Part shown: positions 1 through 6,737 of the stretch, piece after piece
Position numbering within the stretch: the stretch's first letter is position 1
Layout of the letters: each line of letters begins with the position of its first letter
NCBI GenBank assembly: GCA_018700655.1
Contig: JABIUG010000307.1
Coordinates: forward strand, 1 to 9,427
Length of the DNA: 9,427 nt
Reading direction: 5' to 3'
Source: Rhodospirillaceae bacterium
GTDB taxonomy: Bacteria > Pseudomonadota > Alphaproteobacteria > SP197
Made by a program: the position numbers and the translations under genes
Notes under the pieces: model-generated
What the model saw: the letters and a program-made list of their open reading frames with translations, nothing else
Databases searched by the model: none
What the model was told of the DNA's origin: nothing

Positions 1-16
1 ACAGAAGGGCCAGATC

Positions 17-736
17 ATGCGGTTTCTCATCTTCCAGCATATTGCGATCGAACACCCCGGTATTTTTCGTGACCTGATGACAGAGCATGGAATCGGCTGG
101 GACCCGGTCGAACTGGATGAAGGCGAACCGATCCCGCCGCTCGATGGTTACGATGCCTTGTTGGTCATGGGCGGCCCGATGGACGTGTTCGATGAAGCTG
201 AATGCCCCTGGCTGGTTCCCGAGAAGGCGGCAATCCGGCAGGCGGTACGCGAGAAGGCGATACCCTATTTCGGGTTCTGCCTGGGCCACCAACTGCTGGC
301 CGATGCCCTGGGCGGTACCTGTGAGCGTATGCCGGCGCCTGAGGTCGGCATCCTCGACATCGCGCTAACCCATGCCGGTGCAGATGATGCGTTGATGGCC
401 GGCATTCCCTCAAGCTTCAAGGCGCTGCAATGGCATGGCGTCGCCGTAACGAAGACGCCCGAAGGGGGCACGGCGCTAGCCAGCTCGCCGGTCTGTGCAA
501 TTCAGGCACAGCGTGTCGGGGAACATGCCTGGGGTTTGCAGTACCATGTCGAGATGACGGCAGCGACGGTGCGCGAGTGGGGTGCTGTGCCGGCTTATGG
601 CGATGCACTCGGCTCCATCATGGGTGAGGGCGCTCTTGAGCGATTTGACGCCGAATGCCAGGCGCGCATGGCTGAGTTCAATGCGGCGTCGCGCACGCTT
701 TTTCGGAACTTCCTCGTGGCATCCGGCCTGAACTGA
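17..736 (+). CDS. Class I glutamine amidotransferase (GMP synthase-like GATase1 domain protein)
   Basis: This 239-residue protein is a single class I glutamine amidotransferase domain, which hydrolyses glutamine and releases ammonia. The nucleophile elbow GFCLGHQ puts the catalytic Cys at residue 88. LQYHVEM supplies His177 and Glu179, so the Cys-His-Glu triad is complete. The oxyanion-type segment VMGGPMDV lies at residues 50-57. No synthetase domain is fused, and no acceptor enzyme is encoded next to it, so the substrate cannot be told. Members of this group are often annotated as GMP synthase-like, but a true GuaA is about 520 residues and also has ATP-pyrophosphatase and dimerisation domains. 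Some relatives act on gamma-glutamyl compounds instead. An AGAAGGG ribosome site lies 7 bases before the ATG. The gene seems to be transcribed alone, because a strong hairpin follows its stop codon. The family is certain; the role is unknown. Confidence 0.92.
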   Translation: MRFLIFQHIAIEHPGIFRDLMTEHGIGWDPVELDEGEPIPPLDGYDALLVMGGPMDVFDEAECPWLVPEKAAIRQAVREKAIPYFGFCLGHQLLADALGGTCERMPAPEVGILDIALTHAGADDALMAGIPSSFKALQWHGVAVTKTPEGGTALASSPVCAIQAQRVGEHAWGLQYHVEMTAATVREWGAVPAYGDALGSIMGEGALERFDAECQARMAEFNAASRTLFRNFLVASGLN

Positions 737-752
737 AGGGCGCAGTTGATTG

Positions 753-782
753 CTGGAACTCCCGGTTATCCGGGGTTTCCAG
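753..782 (+). terminator. Strong hairpin after the amidotransferase gene, possible terminator
   Basis: A 13-pair stem runs from CTGGAA at the left foot to TTCCAG at the right foot, around a TTAT loop. It has one mismatch and one G-T wobble, and five G-C pairs sit next to the loop. It begins 16 bases after the amidotransferase stop. No T-run follows, so it is not a classical intrinsic terminator. It may act as an mRNA 3' end stabiliser or a weak terminator that separates this gene from the cyclase unit. Confidence 0.5.
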
Positions 783-801
783 AGCGCTGCGCATTGAAAT
801 T

Positions 802-868
802 AGACAGTCCAATATTGTGGCTGCGGACCGTCCAAGCGATACATCTCCTGATATATGGACAGTCCAAG
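802..868 (+). promoter_or_regulatory. Three-copy GGAC-N-GTCC-AA(G) repeat upstream of the MerR-cyclase gene, putative operator
   Basis: Three near-identical sites start at 802 (AGACAGTCCAA), 825 (GGACCGTCCAAG) and 857 (GGACAGTCCAAG). The core of each is a short odd-length palindrome, perfect in copies two and three and with one mismatch in copy one. Start-to-start spacings are 23 and 32 bases, close to two and three helical turns, so the sites would lie on roughly one face of the DNA. The last copy ends 34 bases before the chosen ATG of a gene that itself encodes a MerR-type DNA-binding domain, which suggests autoregulation. An exact inverted copy of the 10-mer ACAGTCCAAG lies inside the gene at 978-987. 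That binding occurs here is inferred, and no -35/-10 pair could be assigned with confidence. Confidence 0.5.
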
Positions 869-902
869 TTAGCGCGACAGCGCAACGGATAGGAAGTTGA
901 AG

Positions 903-2405
903 ATGGTGATGCTGACCAGCAAGGAGCTGATTGAGCAAGCGGGGATCTCGCGGGCCACGCTCAACAACTACATCGCACTTGGACTGTTGCCGAAGCCTGA
1001 AGTGATGGCACCCGAGGGCGGTGACAGCAAAGCACGGCGGATCGGCTATTTCCCGGATGAGGCCGTGACGGTTCTCGAACGGGTTCGTGTCTTGAAGGAT
1101 GGGGGAAAGACCATGGATCAGATTGTTGAAGAACTGGTCGGCGAACGCCAAGCGCCGTCGACGTCTGTCGAGAGCCAGCCGGTGACCACTGCTTCGACGT
1201 TCAGCACCGCGGGGCCCGTGACGGCTCCACGTCTGACGCTGATCGATTTCGAACAGCCGTCCTATCTGGTGAACGGCAAGTTCGAAGTTGAATGGTGGAA
1301 CGATGCCTGTGAGGAACGATTCCTTGAGGCTGGCCGCAAGCTGTCGAACGAAATGTCCGACCGCAGCCTTTTCACCACCTTCTTTGGCGGCAGCCGCCTG
1401 TCCCAGGCTTCGGGCCGGCTGGAGATGCTGCGTTTCCATCTGGCGATCGCCAAGGTGCGCCTGAGCAAACAGGCCCTGTTTTCGATCGATCTGGGCGTGA
1501 ACGCCTCGCAGGTCCAGGAACTGGGCTCGATCTATGACGAAGTCGACCCCATGACCTCGCGCGAGATCACGTTTACCGAGATCAATCTGGCGCCCGACGG
1601 TGAAACACCTGAGTGGTACCGGCTTTATGCCGCCTTCTTCCGTGAAGGCACGTTGTTCAGTTATGTGCCCGCCGAAAGCGATGTCGATGCCCTGGTTGGC
1701 CTGCTGTCGCGCCGCGACCTGGTGATCCGCGACATCCTGCGCAACCGAAAGCCTTATCTGACCCCGCTTGCCGTTCTAGTCGCGGATCTGCAGGGATCGA
1801 TGAAAATCTGCGTGGAATTGCCGCCGGAAGAGTATTTCGAGCTGATCAACGATATCTGGGACGCGATGGGTTCGCGCCTGCGAAGCTACTACGCCACCCA
1901 TGGCAAACATGTGGGTGATGGTCTGGTCTATTATTTCCTGCCCCAGCCCGACTGCAACTACATGGCCAATGCACTCCATTGTGCACACGAGATGCGTGAG
2001 ACGATGCGTGAGGTCAGTTCCGCATGGAAGGGCCGCAAGAACTGGCTGAACGACCTGAAGCTCAATATCGGCCTCGATGAGGGTGAGGAATGGTTCGGTA
2101 CCTATCAGACCCCGACCCATCTGGAATTCACGGTTCTTGGCGACACGATCAACCGCGCTGCCAGGCTGAGTGACTTTGCTCACAGCGGAACGGTGTGGAT
2201 TTCGAAGACTATGCTCTCGAAGTTATCTTCGACCGAGCGTGAACTGGTGCGTTTCGGCATCAGGCATCGCGGCGAAGGGGGTGAAGAAGTGTTGGTTCCT
2301 CAAAGTTACGGGGGGATTTCCAATCTGCTCGACCTGAGCAAACCCGAACACCACAAGTTCCAGGACATCTCGGGCATGACGGTTGCCGAGATTCTGGATA
2401 TTTAA
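903..2405 (+). CDS. MerR-type DNA-binding / PAS-like / class III adenylate cyclase fusion protein
   Basis: Residue numbers here count from a TTG at 897. I prefer the ATG at 903 (500 residues), because AGGA at 891-894 lies 8 bases before it and crowds the TTG. Residues 6-82 form a MerR-like winged helix: a helix-turn-helix around AGISRATLNNYIALGLLP, a wing near RRIGYFPDEA, then a helical stretch. A linker rich in Ser, Thr and Pro runs to about 110. Residues 113-285 look PAS-like (PSYLVNGKFEVEWWND). Residues 288-470 form a class III cyclase homology domain. Metal-binding Asp297 and Asp341, Lys337 in GKHVGDG, Thr412, and the transition-state pair Asn419 and Arg423 in GDTINRAAR are all present. 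Lys with Thr is the pattern seen in many bacterial adenylate cyclases, so cAMP is the likely product and an active homodimer is expected. No membrane segment is seen, so it should be cytosolic. The downstream VOC gene starts 25 bases later. Confidence 0.9.
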   Translation: MVMLTSKELIEQAGISRATLNNYIALGLLPKPEVMAPEGGDSKARRIGYFPDEAVTVLERVRVLKDGGKTMDQIVEELVGERQAPSTSVESQPVTTASTFSTAGPVTAPRLTLIDFEQPSYLVNGKFEVEWWNDACEERFLEAGRKLSNEMSDRSLFTTFFGGSRLSQASGRLEMLRFHLAIAKVRLSKQALFSIDLGVNASQVQELGSIYDEVDPMTSREITFTEINLAPDGETPEWYRLYAAFFREGTLFSYVPAESDVDALVGLLSRRDLVIRDILRNRKPYLTPLAVLVADLQGSMKICVELPPEEYFELINDIWDAMGSRLRSYYATHGKHVGDGLVYYFLPQPDCNYMANALHCAHEMRETMREVSSAWKGRKNWLNDLKLNIGLDEGEEWFGTYQTPTHLEFTVLGDTINRAARLSDFAHSGTVWISKTMLSKLSSTERELVRFGIRHRGEGGEEVLVPQSYGGISNLLDLSKPEHHKFQDISGMTVAEILDI

Positions 2406-2430
2406 GCCAAGGACGATGGGGGCACAAGCC

Positions 2431-2874
2431 ATGGAGCGTGATTCACAAACCGTGGCGATTGGTGGTTTGCAGAGTGATGTCGAGATTTTCTGCACGAATC
2501 TTGAGCGGTCCAGGCGTTTCTATTGTGATGTGCTGGGACTGACCGTGGTCCACAGCATGCCTGATGCGCTACGTCTGGATGGCGGTGACGGGCGCTGGCT
2601 GACGCTTTGGCGCGTCAATCCACTCGATGAGACGGGGATGAATGAAGTAGGGCGTCACACCGGCGCGACCTTCGCATTGGCAGCACTTGGCGAGGCCTAT
2701 GAAATATTGTCGAGCGAGGGTGTGCAGTTCGTCAGCCGCCCGTGCTGGCAGCCCTGGGGCCACGTCATGGTCAATCTCGTTGACCCTGACGGTAACGTCC
2801 TGACGCTGTTGCAGCGTCGCCCCGATGTCCGCGACTGGAGCGCCAATACGCAGATGGACGACGCAGCGGCCTGA
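2431..2874 (+). CDS. VOC (glyoxalase/bleomycin-resistance fold) family protein
   Basis: This small protein has one VOC module. SDVEIFCTNLERSRRFYCDVLGL (residues 15-37) is the first beta-alpha unit and VNLVDPDGNVLTLLQ (114-128) the closing strand. In metal-dependent VOC enzymes the ligands are a His in the first strand, a His in the third-quarter strand and a Glu in the last strand (DPDGNxxE). By eye these positions here are Glu/Ile, Ala and Thr, so a classical metalloenzyme activity looks unlikely. Ligand binding or a divergent activity is more plausible. The ATG at 2431 gives 147 residues and has GGGGG 8 bases upstream. An ATG at 2416 has AAGGA too close, and a TTG at 2383 would overlap the cyclase end. 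The gene follows the cyclase by 25 bases and is probably co-transcribed, ending just before the convergent methyltransferase gene. Confidence 0.85.
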   Translation: MERDSQTVAIGGLQSDVEIFCTNLERSRRFYCDVLGLTVVHSMPDALRLDGGDGRWLTLWRVNPLDETGMNEVGRHTGATFALAALGEAYEILSSEGVQFVSRPCWQPWGHVMVNLVDPDGNVLTLLQRRPDVRDWSANTQMDDAAA

Positions 2875-2880
2875 CCTCAA

Positions 2881-3705
2881 TCAGGCAGCGGGTCCCTTGA
2901 CGTAGATTTCATCGGCGCCGATCTGAATCAGGCGACGATAGCCGTGCCCTGGCATCAGGCTTGAGACATCGTTGCGTCCGTCCATGTTTTCGATCGTCCA
3001 GGCACGCACGTCGAAAGCCTAAAAATCGAAGGATTCGAGGATGCCAAGCTCGGCGCCCTCGACATCAAGCGAGATGTAATCGATCTGGCGAATACCGACT
3101 TCCCCAAGGATCTCGTTGAGGCTTCTCACCGTCACGGTGAGGTTTTCCTCGACATGGCGGTTGTCTGCCCTCACGCGCTGCAGGAGATCCTGATCGTAAG
3201 TGGCGGCAAGTCCGCTCATCTGCTTGTAGCCGGCCTTGACGTGCATGAACTCGCCTTAGCCCGATTGTCCGGAAACGGCGCATTACAGGCAGCGGCAATT
3301 GCGGTACTGACGCGCAAGTTCGAAGAAATTCGGCACCGGTTCGACCAGAATACCGTCCCAGCCGCGGAACAGTTCGAACGATGCGGTGTTTGAGCCAGTA
3401 ATCCCGTCATAGCCCCCGACATCGACAAAAAAACCGTTCCGTCGACCGGCAAAGACATGCTCGTCGAGATACTTGTCCTGTCCGGCCTGCGAGAACCAGA
3501 AAAGTTTGGCACTGCGCAGGGCCTGTTCCGCGCGCCAGGCACGCTGACGCAGGTTTCCAGCGCGCGGCCCGCCAACACGGTCGGCCTCGGTGTGGAGCAT
3601 CTGATGGGCTTCGGCCATGAGGCGATCGGCCTGATCCATTCGCTGAACGGCATCACGTTCGATCTGGATGGCTTGTTCGCGGCTCGTGTCTTCTGCTGAG
3701 GCCAT
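2881..3705 (-). pseudogene. FkbM family methyltransferase gene with three in-frame stop codons
   Basis: The frame from the ATG at 3705 to the TGA at 2881 is exactly 275 codons with no frameshift. It is interrupted by TAA at codons 141 (3283-3285) and 150 (3256-3258) and TAG at codon 229 (3019-3021). Translation past each stop stays clearly FkbM-like. SAQ/SQAGQDKYLDEHVF begins the domain near residue 70, motif I FVDVGGYDG is at 93-101, SNT at 105-107, LVEPVP at 120-125, DVEGAELGIL at 214-223, then WTIEN and GYRRL near the end. The family is SAM-dependent and usually O-methylates sugars or natural products. The first 68 residues are a charged helical extension, perhaps coiled coil. The ribosome site AGGA overlaps the stop of the upstream glutaryl-CoA dehydrogenase gene, so the two are co-transcribed. 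Each stop is one base from a Glu or Gln codon. The simplest reading is a recently inactivated gene. Confidence 0.85.
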
Positions 3706-3717
3706 GGTCCTGTTTCC

Positions 3718-4944
3718 TCAGGGGCAGCCGGTGAAGGCCTGAAGGCCTGTCTGGGCGCGTCCCAGGATGAGGGCGTGAACGTCGTGGGTGCCCTCGTAGG
3801 TGTTGACCGCTTCCAGGTTCATGAGGTGGCGGATGACGCCATATTCATCACTGACGCCGTTGCCGCCGTGCATGTCACGGGCCATACGCGCGATATCGAG
3901 CGACTTGCCGCAGGAGTTGCGCTTGATCAGCGAGATCGCTTCGGGCGCGGCGCGGCCTTCTTCTTTCAGGCGGCCGACACGCAGGCAGGCCTGCAGGCCG
4001 ATCGCGATTTCGGTCTGCATGTCGGCGAGTTTCTTCTGGATCAGCTGGTTGGCAGCCAAGGGGCGGCCGAACTGGGTGCGCTCCATCGTGTAATTGCGCG
4101 CTGCGTGCCAGCAGAACGAAGCCGCACCCAGAGCGCCCCAGGAGATGCCATAGCGGGCATTGTTCAGACAGCCAAAGGGGCCCTTCAGGCCACGAATATC
4201 GGGGAAAGCGTTTTCTTCGGGGCAGAAGACATCGGCCATGACGATTTCTCCGGTCGGGCCGGCGCGCAGGCTGAACTTGCCTTCGATCTTGGGTGTCGTC
4301 AGCCCGTCCATGCCGCGTTCCAGAATGAAACCACGGATCTTGCCCTCATCATCCTTGGCCCAGACGACGAACACGTCGGCAATCGGGGAATTCGAGATCC
4401 ACATCTTGGCGCCGTTGAGGACATAACCGCCATCGGCCTTTTTCGCCCGGGTCTTCATGCCGCCGGGGTCCGAGCCGTGATCGGGTTCGGTCAGGCCGAA
4501 CGCGCCGATGAATTCACCGGTCGCCAGCTTGGGCAGGAACTTCTGGCGCTGCTCTTCGGTGCCATAGGCATGGATCGGGTGCATCACCAGGCTCGACTGC
4601 ACCGAGGCCGAGGACCGATAGGCGCTGTCGATGTATTCGATTTCGTAGGCGATCAGGCCATAAGCGACGTAGCTGACGCCGGCACAGCCGTACCCGTCGA
4701 TGGTGGGGCCGAGCAGGCCCATTTCGCCCATCTTGGCCATGACTTCGCGGTCGCTGGTTTCCTCACGGAAATCCTTTTGCACGCGCCCAGCGAGATAGTC
4801 GCCGCAGAACTGCCGGGCGGAATCACGGATCATGCGTTCGTCTTCGGTCAGAAGATCATCGAGCAGGAAGGGGTCTTCCCACTGAAAATGGGCGCGGCTT
4901 TCGCTGCTTTGCGCGGCGCTTGTCGCCGGTGCGGGCTGGGCCAT
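3718..4944 (-). CDS. gcdH: Glutaryl-CoA dehydrogenase
   Basis: This 408-residue flavoprotein of the acyl-CoA dehydrogenase family oxidises and decarboxylates glutaryl-CoA to crotonyl-CoA and CO2. The step belongs to lysine, tryptophan and glutarate breakdown, with electrons passed to ETF. Long stretches match the known human enzyme: YRSSASVQSSLVMHPI (109-124) with Arg110 as the likely gamma-carboxylate binder, FGLTEPDHGSDP (149-160), GPFGCLNNARYG (255-266), and VNTYEGTHDVHALILGRA (380-397) with the catalytic base Glu384. These separate it from ordinary acyl-CoA dehydrogenases. I chose the ATG at 4944 because GGAG lies 7 bases upstream; an in-frame ATG at 5013 adds 23 poorly conserved residues and has no ribosome site. 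The upstream decarboxylase gene ends 130 bases before, leaving room for a separate promoter. The FkbM gene follows after 12 bases. Confidence 0.95.
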   Translation of the reverse strand: MAQPAPATSAAQSSESRAHFQWEDPFLLDDLLTEDERMIRDSARQFCGDYLAGRVQKDFREETSDREVMAKMGEMGLLGPTIDGYGCAGVSYVAYGLIAYEIEYIDSAYRSSASVQSSLVMHPIHAYGTEEQRQKFLPKLATGEFIGAFGLTEPDHGSDPGGMKTRAKKADGGYVLNGAKMWISNSPIADVFVVWAKDDEGKIRGFILERGMDGLTTPKIEGKFSLRAGPTGEIVMADVFCPEENAFPDIRGLKGPFGCLNNARYGISWGALGAASFCWHAARNYTMERTQFGRPLAANQLIQKKLADMQTEIAIGLQACLRVGRLKEEGRAAPEAISLIKRNSCGKSLDIARMARDMHGGNGVSDEYGVIRHLMNLEAVNTYEGTHDVHALILGRAQTGLQAFTGCP

Positions 4945-4966
4945 GGGTCGTCTCCAAAAAGATTTA

Positions 4967-4982
4967 TGCTGCAGTGCACAAT
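4967..4982 (-). promoter_or_regulatory. TGC-rich dyad upstream of glutaryl-CoA dehydrogenase, possible operator
   Basis: On the minus strand this reads TTGTGCACTGCAGCAT and contains the two overlapping palindrome cores GTGCAC and CTGCAG. It ends 22 bases before the chosen gcdH start. A second inverted pair, GTGCA and TGCAC spaced by 7 bases, lies at 5018-5034. TGC/GCA-rich dyads of this look are bound by PhaR-type regulators of polyhydroxybutyrate metabolism in some alphaproteobacteria. That would fit crotonyl-CoA metabolism, but assigning this site to any regulator is a guess. Confidence 0.25.
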
Positions 4983-5074
4983 AGAAGCACGGCGGGTGTT
5001 TGGCGAGGGACATTCACGTGCAGCAGCCATGCACGAAGTTCAAGTCACGAGACTAGATTGTGTTGCCGGGGCTC

Positions 5075-6550
5075 TCAATCGTTTCTGCGCGCGAGCGCTT
5101 CGCCGTGACGCCGAACAGCGTCGAGCAGGGCGTCGACGTCGCTCTGGTCGGTGGCGTAGTGGAAGATGTTGGCGCGCAGGGCAAAGCGGCCGTCGAGTTC
5201 GGTATGTGAGGGATAAACCCGGCCGTCCTTCTGCAGGAGATCGACCAGGGCGCGGTTGACTGCGTTGAGCCGTTCGTTGTCTCCGGCCAGGGCCGGGGGA
5301 GCATAGCGAAAGCAGACGATCGAGAGGCTGGAGGGCGCGAGCAGTTCCAGATCGTCGGACTCCTCGACAATCTTGGCCAGTTGGGTAGCGATCGTGTTGT
5401 GCCGGCTCACGGTCTCGCGGAAGGCCCTGGCCCCGACATGGGAGAGCGTCGACCAGACTTTCAGGGCGCGAAAGGCGCGGGTAAGCTGGAAGCTGTATTC
5501 GTGAGGGGAACCCAGATCGTCGCCGATCTCGCTGGCCGACCGGATATAGGCGGGGGTGAGCGAGAAACAATTGCGCAGGTTCTGGCGGTCGCGGACCAGA
5601 ACGCAGCCGCAATCGAACGGCACCGAAAGCCACTTGTGCGGGTCCAGTGCGATGGAATCGGCGCGCTCCATCCCCTGGAACAGTCCGGCGCGCTCTGGAT
5701 CGAGTGCACCAAAGGCGCCATAGGCACCGTCGACATGAAACCAGATGCCATTGTGCTGGCACAGATCGGCCAGGGCATCGAGATCGTCAACCGCGCCGGT
5801 GTTGACCGTTCCGGCGCTGCCAACAACACAAAACGGCACGGAACCATCTTTAATGTCTTTCTCAATAAGATTCTTTAGTTCATTGATATCAATACGGTAA
5901 TTGGAATCAGTCCTTATCAGGCGAATGGCGCTGTTGCCCATGCCCATCAGTTCCATCGACTTGGTCACGCAAGCGTGGGTTTCGCTGGAAGTGTAGATCT
6001 TGAAGTCGGGTGCGCCGCGCATGCCGTCACGCCGCATGTCCCAGCCGGCACGTTCGGCCGCGGCATGGCGTGCCGCTGCCAGGGCTGTGAGGTTGGCCAT
6101 CGATCCGCCGCTGACAAAGAGGCCATGGCTGTCTGGTGTGTCATAGCCAAGCAGTTCCTTGATCCAGCGAATGGCGCACCATTCCAGATAGGTCGCGCCC
6201 TGGCCGCCACCGCCACAGGGGCTGTCCATCGCGACGCCAGGCAGTTCGGTCAGGATGGCCATGTGGCTGGGCGGCGAGATGACCCAGCCCATGAAGCCCG
6301 GATGCCCGTTGCCGCGCGCATGGGGCATGATCTGTGTTTCGAAGAACGACAGGATGTCTTCGGGTGCCTTGCCTTCCTCGGGCAGGGGCTGATCAAGGAT
6401 GCTGGCCTGGATTTCGGCGGGCGGGTGTGGCCGCATCGGCCGGTCGGCGACGGTTTCGAGATGGCGTGCCGCAATGTCGAGTGCCATGGCGCCCAGGCGT
6501 CGGAACTCTTCGGGGGGCAAAGCCTGGGGATACGCGAAACGGTCGCTCAT
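5075..6550 (-). CDS. PLP-dependent group II amino-acid decarboxylase (aromatic-L-amino-acid decarboxylase type)
   Basis: This 491-residue cytosolic enzyme belongs to the fold-type I, group II decarboxylases that include DOPA/tryptophan decarboxylase. The PLP Schiff-base Lys is residue 306 in LDPHKW. His192 in SSETHACVTKS is the expected ring-stacking residue, and Asp274 in FHVDGAYG is expected to pair with the pyridine nitrogen. HPGFMGWV at 83-90 and GLFVSGGSMANLTAL at 143-157 are the usual active-site and phosphate-binding regions. The length and residue numbers track the animal enzyme closely (His192, Asp271, Lys303). The amino acid used cannot be told from sequence; tryptophan, tyrosine and DOPA are all possible. 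The start at 6550 is set by AGGAG 8 bases upstream; an ATG at 6580 has none. Residues 212-236 are coded by an unusually AT-rich patch. The gene is divergent from the endonuclease remnant. Confidence 0.93.
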   Translation of the reverse strand: MSDRFAYPQALPPEEFRRLGAMALDIAARHLETVADRPMRPHPPAEIQASILDQPLPEEGKAPEDILSFFETQIMPHARGNGHPGFMGWVISPPSHMAILTELPGVAMDSPCGGGGQGATYLEWCAIRWIKELLGYDTPDSHGLFVSGGSMANLTALAAARHAAAERAGWDMRRDGMRGAPDFKIYTSSETHACVTKSMELMGMGNSAIRLIRTDSNYRIDINELKNLIEKDIKDGSVPFCVVGSAGTVNTGAVDDLDALADLCQHNGIWFHVDGAYGAFGALDPERAGLFQGMERADSIALDPHKWLSVPFDCGCVLVRDRQNLRNCFSLTPAYIRSASEIGDDLGSPHEYSFQLTRAFRALKVWSTLSHVGARAFRETVSRHNTIATQLAKIVEESDDLELLAPSSLSIVCFRYAPPALAGDNERLNAVNRALVDLLQKDGRVYPSHTELDGRFALRANIFHYATDQSDVDALLDAVRRHGEALARRND

Positions 6551-6579
6551 GGCGTAGGCTCCTATCAGGAATTGAATCA

Positions 6580-6644
6580 TTAGAGCAAATCCCGATTTGT
6601 TGAATCGCTGCGCGATACAATCAAATCGGATAAAGTTGCTCTAA
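6580..6644. repeat. Palindromic intergenic element A (TTAGAGCAA ends)
   Basis: The element is bounded by perfect 9-base inverted ends, TTAGAGCAA and TTGCTCTAA. Inside, ATCCCGATTTG faces CAAATCGGAT and TTGAATCG faces CGATACAA across a five-base CTGCG loop, with small bulges and one mismatch. The whole 65 bases can fold into one long hairpin or cruciform on either strand. It lies just upstream of the decarboxylase gene. AGAGC-ended palindromes of this general form are dispersed in many alphaproteobacterial genomes, so this is probably one copy of a genome-wide repeat. Whether it repeats elsewhere cannot be seen here. Confidence 0.75.
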
Positions 6645-6654
6645 CTCTATGAAG

Positions 6655-6718
6655 TAGAGCGGATTCACACGTTTACACCGAACCACGTGGTGTTTCCGTG
6701 TAAACGTGATCCGCTCTA
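6655..6718. repeat. Palindromic intergenic element B (TAGAGCGGAT ends, CCACGTGG centre)
   Basis: A second palindrome begins 10 bases after element A. The outer arms TAGAGCGGAT and ATCCGCTCTA pair perfectly. CACGTTTACAC pairs with GTGTAAACGTG further in, after a three-base bulge on the left side. The centre is the perfect palindrome CCACGTGG. Apart from the shared TAGAGC/GCTCTA tips its sequence differs from element A, so it belongs to another repeat type. Together the two elements fill most of the 187-base gap between the divergent decarboxylase and endonuclease genes. They may act as transcript ends, processing sites or protein targets; nothing in the sequence decides between these. Confidence 0.75.
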
Positions 6719-6737
6719 GATTAACCGGGGAACAGGT

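Noticed and set aside
678..1439. A 253-codon minus-strand frame across the cyclase start and its upstream region
   Set aside because: It is antisense to the cyclase HTH and PAS-like coding region, overlaps the repeat array, and shows no family resemblance.
3019..3246. A separate 75-codon gene starting at an ATG at 3246 (minus strand)
   Set aside because: It lies in exactly the same frame as the upstream FkbM part and continues its domain, so it is a fragment of one gene split by stop codons. No frameshift is involved.
3019..3285. Stop-codon reassignment (TAA/TAG read as Glu or Gln) as the explanation for the FkbM interruptions
   Set aside because: The cyclase gene in the same window ends properly at TAA, and no other gene carries internal TAA/TAG, so a genome-wide altered code is not supported.
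4945..5013. N-terminal extension of glutaryl-CoA dehydrogenase from the ATG at 5013
   Set aside because: It has no ribosome site, its added residues do not resemble the family, and it would bury the GGAG site and the dyad inside the coding region.
3775..5259. A 494-codon open frame on the + strand opposite glutaryl-CoA dehydrogenase
   Set aside because: It is an antisense shadow of a well-conserved gene in GC-rich DNA. Its translation is low in complexity and matches no family, while the opposite strand is an unmistakable gcdH.
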